Part shown: in pieces, positions 36,156 through 47,598 of the stretch
Layout of the letters: each line of letters starts with the position of its first letter
Numbering within the stretch: position 1 is the stretch's first letter
NCBI GenBank assembly: GCA_023101885.1
Contig: JALPQD010000125.1
Span: 2,628,973 to 2,692,972 of the forward strand
Length of the DNA stretch: 64,000 nucleotides
Source of the DNA: Typhlomys cinereus
Lineage: Eukaryota > Chordata > Mammalia > Rodentia > Platacanthomyidae
Direction: 5' to 3'
Notes under the pieces: model-generated
Told to the model about the DNA's origin: nothing
Database searches by the model: none
What the model saw: only the letters and a program-made list of their open reading frames with translations
Made by a program: the position numbers and the translations under genes

Positions 36156-36315
36156 AAAATTGGAAAATACACATTGGCCTTTACTACTCTGCAGTTTCTG
36201 GGATGTGATGGGTTTTGTTTTTTCAATGATATGACTTCAGATGACATATCACTCTCCTATCATTATTATCAAACACAAAATACAAATTGATTGCATGAAT
36301 AAAAATGGCCTTTCT

Positions 36316-36480
36316 CAGGTTGTTGATGTAGCTCAGAGGTTAAGACAATTTCCTCTCAAACAAAAGGACATGATTGATACCCTCAGGTGGCAATCAAAAA
36401 TTCCAGGTAGATTTTGAAGCCACCATTGAAGTGACCATTGCCAAGGAACCTAGTAGAAATAAGAAGAATCGATGTAACTA
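36316..36480 (+). mobile_element. Diverged tRNA-derived SINE
   Basis: GTAGCTCAGAGGTTAAGAC at about 36329 is an A-box-type head related to the other two tRNA-derived SINEs. The B box and tail are degraded. The 3' border is approximate. Confidence 0.5.
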
Positions 36481-37063
36481 GGAGATTCTAGACTTCATAT
36501 GTGTGTCTTTTTAGTACTCTGACAGAGAGTTCATTGGAATGGAAGAAGGTGGTGAGTTTATTTTGGAAACAGAGCAAAACTCACTGGAATTTACTCATCA
36601 CTATAGTACTAGCACAGTTAGATTTGTTGAAGGTGGGGAATAGTGGAACAGACTTCCTCAGCTCATTGAAGCAAACAAAGGGAAGAGAGCATTATCAGCT
36701 TATTTGTAGTATCCCAGGAAGAGCAGGGTGTTCATCCTCTGAGTGCTCGTGTTAGAGATTCATTACAGGCCCATTCTCACCAGTCTGCCAATAGTGGCAG
36801 GCATTTCTTCTCTCAAAGTACATTGTCTCTATCAGAATTGATTTTGGGTTTAGCAGACTGTCTGTCATTATTATGGACACCACAGAATATAAATCCCTAT
36901 GGATCTACTGAGTTCTTGCTGGTATAGATCTTCTATTATCCTCTAAACTCATATATTAATTGGATTGTCTGATGCAACCCAATTAATGTATTTTAAATCA
37001 AGGCACAATGTAGTGAAAGTCTCCAGAACAGAGATGCTAAAGAGGAGATTTCCCAGGGGTTAT
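36481..37063. other. No gene or recognisable element
   Basis: No supported open frame or exon. The last 100 bases before the LTR may be host sequence or LTR-flanking retroviral sequence. Confidence 0.4.
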
Positions 37064-37480
37064 TGTTGATGAATCCCCCACTGGGCCAGCCACGGGGAGG
37101 AGGGGGAAACAGCAGGGCCTTGAGCCTCAAGGCAAATGGGCGAGCCGGCCATGGGGTCACCACCAGTACTCGGGGAATCAAGTGAGAAGCAACAGTGGAC
37201 AAGATGCCACAGATTCAGAGTCATTAAAGGTGTTTGGGCTTATATAGGGTCAGGGTCCAATCAGGTGTTGCCATCCCTCCTCAGGGGAGACAGCCACCAG
37301 TTATTTAACTGTTTACTAGGTGTCCATTGCAGGTGCAGGTTAGACAGCCGCTTCCCATTGGTTGTTCATCCCTCCGCCTCCATGGTCCTCTATTGGAACC
37401 CTCTGGGGCATGTCTGTACATCCAGGCTTGTCCAGAATTCAGGAGCCAGACTAGGGCCTCCCTGTATTGGTAGTGCCACA
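37064..37480 (-). mobile_element. ERV LTR, 3' LTR of a minus-strand element
   Basis: In reverse complement it starts TGTGGCACTACC and ends CAACA, like the solo LTR at 3969-4368. A TATATAAG block lies near 37236-37243. On the plus strand it is followed by TTTCACCCTTTT, whose complement is a polypurine tract, as expected just before a 3' LTR. So internal retroviral sequence lies at higher coordinates. Confidence 0.82.
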
Positions 37481-39235
37481 TTTCACCCTTTTATTTATAA
37501 ATTTTTTAGTGGGGACTATGAAAGCTGGGGTCACCCTGAGCCTATTCAGCTGCGTGGAATATGGGTGACTGTGCCTGTCTTAAGTTGGTCACCACCCTCG
37601 GGTGGAGCCTTACCCATCATTGATTACCAGTCATGAGACCACCAGCAGCGAAGGAATCATGGTCCCAAAGGGAAACTCAAGGTGGCAGAGAAAAGCAGGT
37701 TTTCATCATTGCAGGGGCATACAGAGAGGCTGTGGGCAGGGCAGAAGCAGAAAAGATCCAGAAATGCTGGTGAGACACAAATCAAAACCTAACATTTGTA
37801 AATTAGTAAGGCATAGCTTCAATGGAGGATAGCCAGGATTCCAAGGGGCCTTTGGTGGCCTTAGAAATGTCTGGAGTATGAATAGATGCTCTGCAAGCAA
37901 GCTTTTGTTGTAAATGCTGATGAATGCCTGAGGCCTGAATGGATGCTCTGAGAACCTGCAAAGCAAGCTTGTGTTGTAAATGGTGAGACCTTACCACTTT
38001 CCATTTGCATCTAAATAGGACAATTAGCATTAAAAGGGCAACTCCAAAAGTTAACCAAGTTACCAGATTTTACACATGAAAAGAAAGCAGGTATCCTGTC
38101 CCATAACTGTTTGCCAAGTGACACAGCAGTAATAATTTGAACTTTAGTCCCATTAATTTTTGATATGTCAAAGGATAGTTTGAAACACTCCAAGTGCCAT
38201 TAATATTGGCAGGCAGGAGGCACAAGCCATCCTGGACTTTCTTCTTAGGGGCCATGAAAAGCAGGGCTCCGGACACATTTAAAGCGTTTTTTTTTTTTTT
38301 TTTTCTTTCTTTCCCTGCTGGGAAGAGAATTTCAAGTTTGTCAGCTTGGGCACGCCTGCTAGTATTTTATTTATCCCCTTAGGCAGATGGATCCTCAGAG
38401 AAACTCCTTAAGTAACTTAGGCCAAAATCTTGCAAGGAAAAAGGAAACATGAACCTGAGTTGACTCAAATGCACTTAAAATTTCCTGAAAACAAACTATG
38501 CTGGGTTTGGTATTTATCCTTCTTTGTTTCAAAGGAATGGGGTCTGACTAAAGTGTAGGTTTGAATTCCTGTTCCACCTTAGCAGGCGTATACATGGGAG
38601 CATGTAATTAGAAAGCAGATTTGTCCCCAAGAAAGAGAGCTCATACCTACCAGGAGAAGGAAGAAATTCAAATGAATTTTTTAAAAGACAATTATATTTT
38701 ACTGGTCGCTAGATTTGATGGGATAAAATTCTATAAAAGAAGTTTGTTATTTTGGGAACACATGGAAAAACCTTTAAGAACACAATGGTATTTTCATTTG
38801 TAGTCCCATTAAAGATCAAAACCAAGCGAGAAAATTTTTCATGAAAGAAAACTTACAATCTATCAGAAAAACAATTGTGATCAATATAAAAACATAACTA
38901 GCCTTAGATGTTACCAAAATTATTTGTTCTTAATTTTAAGTATGCATACATGTATTTAAAAATGGCATGCCAATATTTTTATATCAGCACACAACAGAAA
39001 TGAAAAAAAATTGAAGTGGTCACAGACACAAGACACACATGTAAACACAGAACATGTAACATGAATAACATTTTACCAGCAACTGTAAAATTTACCAGCA
39101 ACTATCTTAAAATTGCCCTTGAAAGCTTTATCAAAGACTGATTAACATTTAGGAAAACCTTATTTAAAACAAGACCTCACATTAGTTAAATACAGCAGCT
39201 TAGCTTAATTATGAAAAACATCTAGCAAGGAAAAC
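37481..39235 (-). mobile_element. ERV internal region, non-coding, truncated
   Basis: This region follows the polypurine tract and so belongs to the same minus-strand element. No gag, pol or env motif is readable. A T-run lies at 38287-38304. Patches at 38594-38636 and 38940-38975 match 61917-61957 and 62110-62150 inside the other minus-strand ERV, so both share an unusual AT-rich internal segment. The 5' end, including the 5' LTR, is lost where L1 copy D begins. Confidence 0.6.
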
Positions 39236-39259
39236 ATTCTTATCCATAGTCCAGTTCTC

Positions 39260-39540
39260 ACATATTCTCTGGGGGGATCCAAGGTACTAAAACTGCAGCC
39301 TCGGCCGCCCGAGTGGACCCAGCTCATCCCACCATCCAGCCGGAGCCCCGCGCAGGGCCTGGGAGGAGGAGAGGGCACCGCCCTCGGGTGCCCCGGGTTT
39401 AAATAGCGCCCCACCAATGCCCCATCTCCCCTTCCCCTCCACTCCTCCACACCGGACGCGCGGGCGTGGTTCAGCCGGGCCTCACCTTGCCACGACCCAG
39501 GTAAGCTCGGTCCCCGCCCACCCCCAGAGCCCCAGGCCAA
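39260..39540 (+). promoter_or_regulatory. L1 5' UTR monomer (type 2)
   Basis: CpG-rich unit with CAGCCGGAGCCCCGCGCAGG, GGTTTAAATAGCGCCCC (a TATA-like block near 39398) and CCAGGTAAGCTCGG. The same blocks appear at 45600-45885, so this is a second L1 promoter type in the window. Confidence 0.7.
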
Positions 39541-39599
39541 ATAATTCAGTTAAGTGAAAAACGCACAGAAATTAAAAGATCTTAAGAGTTAAAAGGACA

Positions 39600-40312
39600 A
39601 TGCCAAAGTCAAAGTGCAAATCCATGAGAAACAACACTCAAGTAAACAAATCTCGCACTGAAGGAATTAATCCCATAATGTTAGACTCCAACCAGAACAA
39701 ACCCATGGAAAATGGCCAAGAAAGCCTGACCCAGGATAACGACTTGCAAAATATAATCATTACCATGTTCAATACTATGAAAGAGGAAATCCGGGAGGAA
39801 TTAAATAATCGAATCAATCGCTTTGAGGAGGAACACAACAGACATTTGGAGGAGTTGAGAAAAACAGTGCAAGAAACAAAAACTGGCATAGAGCAGATAA
39901 AGCAGACTCAAGCAGAGTTTAAAACTGAGCAACACGACAAGTTATCTTCAACCCAGAACTCCACAGAGAGTCTTATCAACAGAACTAATGAAGCAGAAAA
40001 CAGAATTTCAGACCTTGAAGATAAAGTGGGAGTATTAACCAGCTCAATGGAAGAGGTTGTTAAAGCCAAAAAGATACTTGAGAGAAATATCATGCAATAC
40101 CAGAGCAAGAATCTCAAATACCACCCCTGAGGAAATTCTCCAAACGATTATCAAGGAAAACTTTCCTCATATAAAAAAAGAGAGGCCCATCCATATACGA
40201 GAGGCATTCCGCACCCCAAACAGATACGACCAAGACAGAAGCACGCCACAGCAAATAATAGTTAAAACACTCCACATTCAAGATAAAGAACTGGTGCTTA
40301 GAGCTTCAAGAA
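39600..40312 (+). pseudogene. L1 ORF1 (copy D), deleted and truncated
   Basis: Residues 1-163, through the coiled coil, are open and close to the copies at 12745 and 45924. At 40090 a deletion of about 43 bases removes the start of the RRM and shifts the frame to a stop at 40128. A second segment (40130-40312) reads on to the RRM end, and then joins the 3' UTR. The C-terminal domain is missing. Confidence 0.87.
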
Positions 40313-41215
40313 GGGACCATGTTACAGCAGAGAAAATAGGCCTCCATCAAGGACTCAAATAAGTAATGAGACATCTGATTAAGTTCACAGACTTTTGTTC
40401 CTGATCATTTACTACTGAGGGGGTATGATCTCACCAGAAGAGGAGGGCATATAGTCTGGCAGATAAAAAGTAACCGTTGTGCAAATTGGTGATAGACCCT
40501 TCCCTCACTGTGGTTTCCTACTTTTATTACATCTACCTTTGAATGTGCTTTTATCACAAGACTCTAGTTTATCAGCTTTTTGTCTCTGGCCAGGGGGTAA
40601 CATACAATGCCCACCAGGATGGAGTGAAGGGCATTGCAGGAGCAGCAAAACTGCAAAAGAAAACCAACAAGCCACAATCCAAAACTTCAGAGACTCTATA
40701 TCAACCACCTAGAACTAGGCCAGACTAATCTCTCCCCATCCTGAAGCTCAGGGAAATTTGCGGAAGAGGGGGCGGTAAGAGTGTAAGAGCAAAAGGATGG
40801 GAGGAGCAATTATATGTAAGATACTCCATACAAGTTAGGGCTGAAGCATTCATAATTGGACTTTACATGCCCTGCGCATTGTCCAACACACTATTGACCC
40901 CACAAAGTCTAGCATCTGCTAAAGGCACCAAGATCCTTGGAAGCAAGGGATTGGCAGCCACAGCAGTGTTCCTATACCTTAGGGAACCACGGGAAAGGGG
41001 ATAGGGAAAGGCCACTGGGTCCTTGTACATCATCGGAGAGGACGGCCCAGAGGAAAATCAGGCATGCACAAGAAAGGACTTTGGAAATTGGGGCGGGAGG
41101 CACTAGGGGGGATGGGGAAGGAGGGGGGTGGGGAGGGGGAGGGAGGGAGGGAACTGGTGTACCTATTAAGTTTGTATGAGCTGAAATAATAATAAAAAAT
41201 ATAATAATAATAATA

Positions 41216-41712
41216 AGAAAAAGAACTTGAAGATGGGGAGGAATAATGATATGCAAGATACTCCATACACATTGGGGTTGCAGCTGCCAGGATTGGACTT
41301 TGCCTGACCTGCACTACAACTGACATATCAATGACCCTCCAAAGTCTAGCATGGATTACCAGCAAGAAGGATCCAAGTAGTAGGATCCTTTGAGACAAAG
41401 GCTTAAACAGACATAATACAGTTCCCATAGTAATGGGGAGCCCAAGAAGGTGCTCTGGGCTTTGCATTGAGTCCTGAACCCTCCTAGGTAAGGGACTAAA
41501 GAGGTAGGTTTGGAATTCACACAAAAGGATGCTCCAAAGGATGGAAGGGATGAAAGGGGAGTCACTGGGAGAGGGAGAGGGAGAGGGAGAGAGGGGTGTG
41601 GAAAGAAGGGGGAAAAGTGGGACGACTGGGAAGGGGAGGGAGGAGAGAGAGGATGGGGCACCTATTGATATTGCATGATTAGGAAAAAATAAAATTTGAG
41701 AGAAAAAATAAA
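41216..41712 (+). mobile_element. Old L1 3' end
   Basis: 41232-41480 matches the L1 3' UTR blocks of the family (ATATGCAAGATACTCC, then the GGACTTTGC block) but with many changes, then a purine-rich tract (41540-41660) and an AAATAAAATT tail. Older than copy D, directly behind it. Confidence 0.75.
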
Positions 41713-42590
41713 ATTAAAAAAATGGATTTTCTTGCTCATAATCATCCACATTTCTCCAGGAAAACAGCTTACAAAGGCAGAAAACCCCATATTGCAGCAT
41801 TACCATTTTTTGGAAGCAAATTTTCCCATTATCACTGAACATTCCACTTTTACATACAAAATACTTTTATTCTCATAGAAATATTCCACTTCCCATTGCC
41901 AGTTTTTGCTGCCTCATTGTCAAAATGCTTTTGAAATACTTACATTTGCATTTACAGTTTGTCTCTGGTCTCAACATTGTGCAAAGAAGTTTCTCTTCTG
42001 CTGGGCATTGGTGATATATGAACTGATACCCTGTTGTCTTGAAAACAGATGTCAAGTTGAAAATGGAGAGCTGAGCCCTTAAAAGATTTGTGAAGAATTA
42101 GAATTTAAAGCAAACTCAGAACAAGCCTTTAGGAAACTGGTAAATTGCCTTATTAATTAGAAAAAAATCTAGTCTATGGTGGGTGGAAACATTCCCTGTG
42201 CAGGTGGATTAGATGGAGAGAGTTTAATCAGAAGTTTAACATCATCTGTCATACTTGTGTAGACTTACAATTTGGCAGGTGAGGAGATTTGCCCCTTGCT
42301 CTGTAATGCCTGTGGATATGGTGTGGTCAGTTCCCTTGTCTCCTAATATTGGAATGAACTCTTGTGCTAAACTGGAATATAAAGTATAGCCAGAATCATG
42401 AACATGTATAAAGTCATTTGTTCCTCTAAATTGCTTGGTCATTAATTTATCAGCAATATGTACACATATGCTAACATTGGTCAAAGTGATAAGAATAGTG
42501 AAATGTATTTCAACGCCTTTCAGGAATTTGAAAAAGTTGCAAATGAGGTAGAACAAATGTAAGAGTCACTACCTGTAGCTGAGGAATTAT
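41713..42590. other. No gene or recognisable element
   Basis: AT-rich unique-looking sequence. A minus-strand open frame at 42242-42556 has no recognised motif, and I do not call it a gene. Confidence 0.45.
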
Positions 42591-42594
42591 TTTT

Positions 42595-43375
42595 GCCAAA
42601 ATTTTACTATTTTTTTACCTAATTATACAAGTTTAATAGGTAGAACCTCCTTCCCCTTCCTACCTCCCTTCCTTCTTCTTGTCTCCTCATCTCATTATCC
42701 CCTCCTTCCCTCTCTCTCATCCCTTCCTCCTCCCTCATCTTCTCTTGGTGGTTCCTGTCTCCTCCTTCTAATCCTCTAGAACCCTCCCATCCTCTAGAAT
42801 ATCTGTTTATATGGGCTCTGAATTTCCCTGGGTTGACTACACTGGTGAGGTTTTGGGATTCAGTGTCATAGCTTTGGGGTTCCTTCTTGGGCCGCCTACT
42901 AATGTGGGAACTCTCTTATATCTGTTTAACCAACTGCCTCTAAGGATCCTACTGCCTGAAGCCTTCTCCCCTGATATCTGTGCTAAACTTTTAGGGCTTG
43001 TTGACCTGTCATCCATTGTGCAGGACAGGCAAGGTGGAAATATACTGTAGCAATGTCCTGGCTGTTGTAGCTCAGTCAGGAGTGGAGTATCCTGCCTGAG
43101 AGTGATCCTCCCCATCATTACGCTCTTACAATCTTCCATCCTCTCTTCTGCAAGGATCCCTGCTTTAGGATGTGGAGAGATTTGGCTGATGAGATTCTGA
43201 GCGACTTTGAAGGATTTTGATGTTCTGAATTATGGCTGGTTGAAGTTTTCAATATTGCTGTTCCTCTATTACTTTAGGCTCCATCCTGACTGGGTGTTGA
43301 GATCATTTCCTAGCCAAAGATAAAAAACTGTTTAAATGAAGGTCTTCAAGTTGCCTTTTATGGTGGGAAAATTTT
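42595..43375 (-). mobile_element. Old L1 3' UTR on the minus strand
   Basis: The left end is T-rich (TTTTTTTACCTAATTATACAAG), followed by a C/T-rich tract (42640-42790) and the reverse complement of 3' UTR blocks. Its relative is at 11225-11800. It meets a plus-strand L1 segment at 43385. Confidence 0.72.
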
Positions 43376-43384
43376 TCTTTCACT

Positions 43385-44812
43385 TGAAGGCTTACATGAC
43401 TACCAAACCAGGCCTTCAAAAAATGCTAGAAAAGATTCTAAAGCTTGAAGAAAAGAACAAGCATATCTAGAAGGACAGAAGGGAAGTATAATACCACCAA
43501 AACCTACAAGCCATATAATACACTTATGAAAGTCACTAAACACAAAACGTCTCAGGAATTAAAAGTAATTTCAACATTATAACACTAAATGTCAATGGAA
43601 TTAACTCACCAATCAAAACACACAGATTACAAAATTGTATTAGAAATCACAACCCATCCATCTGCTGCCTTCAGGAAACACACGTCACCACAAAAGAGGC
43701 ACATCCTAAAAGCAAAAGCTGACCAAACATTCTGCAAGCTAATGGAACCAGGAAACAAGCAGGGGTAGCAATTATGCTATCTGACAAAGTGGACATCAAA
43801 CAAAAAAAAATCAAAAGAAACACAGAAAGATACTCCATTTTAGTCACAGGTACAATTCACCAGGAAGACTTTACAATACTGAACATATACACATCTAATA
43901 TGAGCTCCTCCACATTCATTAAGCAAACTCAACAAAGTCTAAAGCAACTAATGAATTCCAAAATGATAGTAGTCAGGGATTTCAATACTGCCCTCTTAAC
44001 AAGGAATAGATCAACAGGTCAAAGACTCAACAGAGACACATTGGAACTAAATCAAACCTTTACCAAAATGGACCTAACAAATCTCTCTCAAAACTTCCAT
44101 CAAAGAACCAAGAAATACAACACATTTTTATCAGTAGCACACAGAACTTTCTCCAAAATAGACCACATATTGGACCACAAAATGAATCTCCACATATGTA
44201 GGAAATTTGAAATTTTAGCCTGTGTGCTATTAGACTACCATGAAACAGCAGAAAATACACTAACTCATCAAAACTGAACACTATGATGCTGAATGAGATT
44301 GGGTTCAGGAAGAAATCATTAAGGAAATTCAAGATTTCCTAGAAGCGAACCATAATGAAAATACAACATATCAAAAATCTCTGGGACACAATGAAAGCCA
44401 TCCTAAGAGGTAAGTTCATAGCTCTTAATGCCTGAGCAAAAAACCAGAAACAGATAAATAACAATGCAGCTTAAAACTTTAGAGACAAAAGAGCAATCCA
44501 GTCCCAAAAACAGTAGAAGAGAAGAGATTAGCAAAATCAGTGGAGAAATATCTGAAATTGAGATAAGGAAAATGACACAAAGAATAAACCAGTCACAAAG
44601 CTTGTTCTTTGAAAAATCAAAAAGATTGATATACCTCTAGCTAAATTAACCAAAATCAAGAGGGAGAAAACACAAATTAACAAAATTAGAAATGAAAATG
44701 GAGATATCACAACACATACCGAAGAAATTCAGAGAATTATAGGGTCATATTTCAAAAACTTATAGTCCATGAAATTGGATAACACGAGAAATGGATGATT
44801 TCCTAATACAAA
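43385..44812 (+). mobile_element. L1 segment: ORF1 end and first third of ORF2
   Basis: 43388-43490 is the C-terminal end of ORF1 (TKPGLQKMLEKILKLEEKN), 43560 onward the ORF2 endonuclease and linker, broken by stops and indels. It ends at about 44812, in the linker/RT border. Together with the minus-strand 3' UTR at 42595-43375 it may be one insertion whose 5' part was inverted by twin priming. Confidence 0.8.
43558..44812 (+). pseudogene. L1 ORF2 endonuclease relic
   Basis: The frame 43774-44277 holds the [20 protein letters not shown] block, the catalytic Asp block changed to RDFNT at about 43975, and the SKIDHIL block. Several key residues are altered and stops interrupt the frame at 44275 and beyond. 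Confidence 0.78.
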
Positions 44813-45501
44813 GGTGGTTACATTATTGTGTTTATAGGAAGTAAATGTAAGTATATCTATTCTCATGAATGAGAACTTTTGTTACAGCAGACATGTACAT
44901 GGTCACATGTTTTCATTACATGACATTTAAATTCAGCCTTGCTATGGAAATCCAAAAAGGATTTGCAGAGTCCTTTCACCCTCAAATAACTAAAATTTGC
45001 TGATGGCTCAGTGGGATACCAAACATGAATTTCAAGTTTTTCCAAAACTACAGTAGGTCCATAAGGCCTCATGATTATAACATCAGGGCAATCTTAAAGA
45101 AGTTATATATTAAATTTTTACTTGTGAACCTATTTGCCTATTATTGAGTGAACATTTCTTTAGGTAGATTTCCCAATGGAACACTTATTTTTAAAACTAA
45201 AAGATAATTTGAGCAACTTGAATGACCCATGGAGAAATGTTCATACTTCCTGACTTTCATCACAAGATCCCATGTAATGAAAGGAGAGAACATCTACCTG
45301 GAGATTTTTTCCTGACAATGCCTTGGCAAGCCCACTCCCACAAATGTATAAACATTTACAAGCTGAATAATTCCAGTGAACTCCTATGACATGGTGGCCT
45401 GCGCACTGAAAACACACAAACACACACACAAACACAAACACACACACACACACACACACACAAAAGCAGATACACCAAAAATAAGCAAAAAATATACTTT
45501 T
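44813..45501. other. Host sequence with a (CA)n microsatellite
   Basis: No gene was found. A CA/CAAA-type microsatellite lies at 45411-45464. 45500 is the start of the TSD of L1 copy E. Confidence 0.5.
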
Positions 45502-45519
45502 AAAATCTACTGAGATACC

Positions 45520-45885
45520 TTTCACCCCACCCCGCTCCGCCAGTGGGGACGTGCGCGCGGTCCAGCCGGACCTCACCCCACGACTCTAGGTAAGCCCCGC
45601 CAGCACCCGCCCACCAGAACCCCAGGTCAGCCCAAAGGGACCCGGCTCCGACGCCCACCATCCAGCAGGAGCCCCGCACAGAGCCGAGGGACGAGGAGGA
45701 CCTCCCCCTGCGCCTGGGCCCCGCCCCAACTGCCCTCAGATTAAATAGCTCCACGCCGACGCCCCCCCATCCTCCCATTCCCCACCCCGCTCCACTGGTC
45801 GGGACGCACCCGCGGTCCAGCCGGGCCTCACCCGTGACCTAGGTAAGCTCTGTCCCTGCCCACCCCCAGAACCCCAGGCCAAATA
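45520..45885 (+). promoter_or_regulatory. L1 5' UTR monomers (type 2)
   Basis: Two repeats of CACCCCGCTCC...CCAGCCGG(A/G)CCTCACC...AGGTAAGC at 45525-45600 and 45784-45852, a period of roughly 255 bases. Each unit ends in a splice-donor-like AGGTAAGC. A TTAAATAG block lies near 45743. CpG-rich. The promoter role is inferred from rodent L1 structure. Confidence 0.75.
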
Positions 45886-46760
45886 ATTCAGTTTAGTGAA
45901 ATTGAAAGATCTTAAGAGTTAAAATGACAATGCCAAAGTCAAAGTGCAAATCCATGAGAAGCAACACTCAAGTAAACAAATTTCCCACTGAAGAAATTAA
46001 TCCCATAATGTTAGACTCCAACCAGAACAAACCCGCGGAAAAAGGCCAAGAAAACCTGACCCAGGATAACGACTTTCAAAATATGATCATTATCATGTTC
46101 AATACTATGAAAGAGGAAATCCGGGAGGAATTACATAATCGAATCAATCGCTTTGAAGAGGAACACAACAGACATTTGGAGGAGTTGAGAAAAACAGTGC
46201 AAGAAACAAAAACTGGCATAGAGCAGATAAAGCAGACTCAAGCAGAGTTTAAAACTGAGCTACAAGACAAGTTATCTTCAACCCAGAATGCCACAGAGAG
46301 TCTTATCAACAGAACTAACGAAGCAGAAAACAGAATTTCAGACCTTGAAGATAAAGTGGGAGTACTAACCAGCTCAATGGAAGAGGTTGTTAAAGCCAAA
46401 AAGATACTTGAGAGAAATATCCAAGAGATATGGGATACCCTGAAGAAGCCTAACATGCATATTTATGGAATACCAGAGCAAGAATCTCAAAATACCACCC
46501 CTGAGGAAATTTTTCAAATGATCATCAAGGAAAACTTTCCTCATATAAAAAAAGAGAGGCCCATCAATATACAAGAGGCATTCCGCACCCCAAACACATA
46601 TGACCAAAACAGAAGCATGCCACGGCAAATAATAGTTAAAACACTCCACATTCAAGATGAAGAACTGGTGCTGAGAGCTTCAAGCGAGAAAAAACAAGTC
46701 ACTTTTAAAGGTAAACCTATTAAAATAACAAATGACTTCTCAGTCAAAACAATAAATGCA

Positions 46761-47272
46761 GCCCTGCGCAATGTCCAGCGCACTGTTGCCCTCATAAAGT
46801 CTAGCATCTGATAAGGGCACCGAGACCCCTGGAGGCAAGGGATTGACAGCCATAGTAGTGATCTTATGCTTAAGGGGAACAAGAGAAAGGGCTTATGGAA
46901 ATGCCACTGGGTCCTTATATGTCATCGGAGAGGAGGACACAGTGGAGAGTTAGGCACACACAATAAAGGACTATCTGGGAATTGGGGGGGAGGCACTGGG
47001 GGAAGGGGAGGGGGAAGAGGGGGGAGGGAGGGAACTGGTAAAAAATTTTTAAAATGTATAATTAAATTTTTAATAAAAAAAAAAAAAAAAAGAAAAAGGA
47101 ACTGCTTCAGAAGGAGCCTGAAGAAAGAGACAGATGCGATAAGAAGGCAGCTGCTGACCCTGAAGAAGGAGGTAGATATGATAAGAAGGCAACTGCTGAA
47201 CAGCTGCATGGCTTAGCTCATACCTTCAAAACCAAGTCAAGCCACAAATATTCTATTTTAAAAAATAAAGTG

Positions 47273-47299
<27 letters not shown>
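46761..47299 (+). mobile_element. Nested L1 3' end with a transduced tail
   Basis: The 15-base TSD AAAACAATAAATGCA lies at 46746-46760 and 47300-47314. 46761-47074 is the end of the L1 3' UTR, 47075-47091 a first A-run, 47092-47277 a non-L1 sequence, and 47278-47299 a second A-run. An AATAAA at 47264-47269 lies directly before it. This is the signature of a 3' transduction: the L1 signal was bypassed and a downstream signal used. Confidence 0.9.
47092..47277 (+). other. Transduced non-L1 sequence with 42-bp tandem repeat
   Basis: Two 42-base repeat units lie at 47120-47161 and 47162-47203. In one frame they encode a 14-residue repeat, LKKETDAIRRQLLT and LKKEVDMIRRQLLN, followed by SCMA and a stop. 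A coiled-coil-like C-terminus followed by a short 3' UTR with AATAAA looks like a host terminal exon, but I do not recognise the gene. Confidence 0.7.
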
Positions 47300-47303
<4 letters not shown>

Positions 47304-47598
47304 CAATAAATGCAAAAAGAACTTGGAGAGACATACTTCAAGTATTGAATGAGCAAAAATGTCAACCTAGGCTGATTTACCCTGCAAAACTATCAGTCAT
47401 GATCGAGGGAGAAAGAAAAACTTTCCAGCACAAAGACAACTCGAAGGGATACATGTCCAACAAACCAGGCCTTCAAAAAATGCTAGAAATGATACTCAAG
47501 TGTGAAGAAAAAAACAGGCATATCCAGGAGAACAGAAGGCAAATATAACACCACTAAAAGCGAAGCAATATACTTATAAAAACTACTAAACATAATAA

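Larger units (their letters stand above)
39255..41215 (+). mobile_element. LINE-1 copy D, ORF2-less deletion derivative
   Basis: It starts with GC-rich 5' UTR monomer sequence (39260-39540), followed by ORF1 from 39600 to about 40312, and then directly by the 3' UTR (from GGGACCATGTTACAG at 40314) to an A-rich end at 41160-41215. The 5.7 kb of ORF1 end, ORF2 and start of 3' UTR are missing. The monomer type matches copy E (45518), not copy C. Confidence 0.88.
45924..47546 (+). pseudogene. L1 ORF1 (copy E), interrupted by a nested L1
   Basis: Open from 45924 (start MTMPKSKC; the second Met at 45930 is the one shared with copy D) through coiled coil and RRM to 46760, about 279 residues, where a nested L1 with its own TSD breaks it. 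The C-terminal domain continues at 47315-47546 (KPGLQKMLE at about 47463). Apart from the insertion, I see no stop in either half, so the ORF was intact until the insertion. Confidence 0.9.

Noticed and set aside
37136..37636. 166-codon plus-strand frame
   Set aside because: It lies antisense across a minus-strand LTR and the adjacent internal region, with no domain.
38011..38276. Minus-strand frames that might be an ERV env
   Set aside because: I could find no CWLC, cleavage-site or membrane-anchor motif. Position between LTR and AT-rich block does not prove env.
39905..40117. ORF1 of copy D as a spliced L1 (SpIRE) event
   Set aside because: The ORF1/3' UTR junction of copy D does not correspond to GT-AG sites in the intact copies, so a deletion is simpler.
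47220..47299. Nested L1 tail as two separate insertions
   Set aside because: Only one TSD pair encloses both A-runs, so one insertion event with a transduced tail is the simpler reading.
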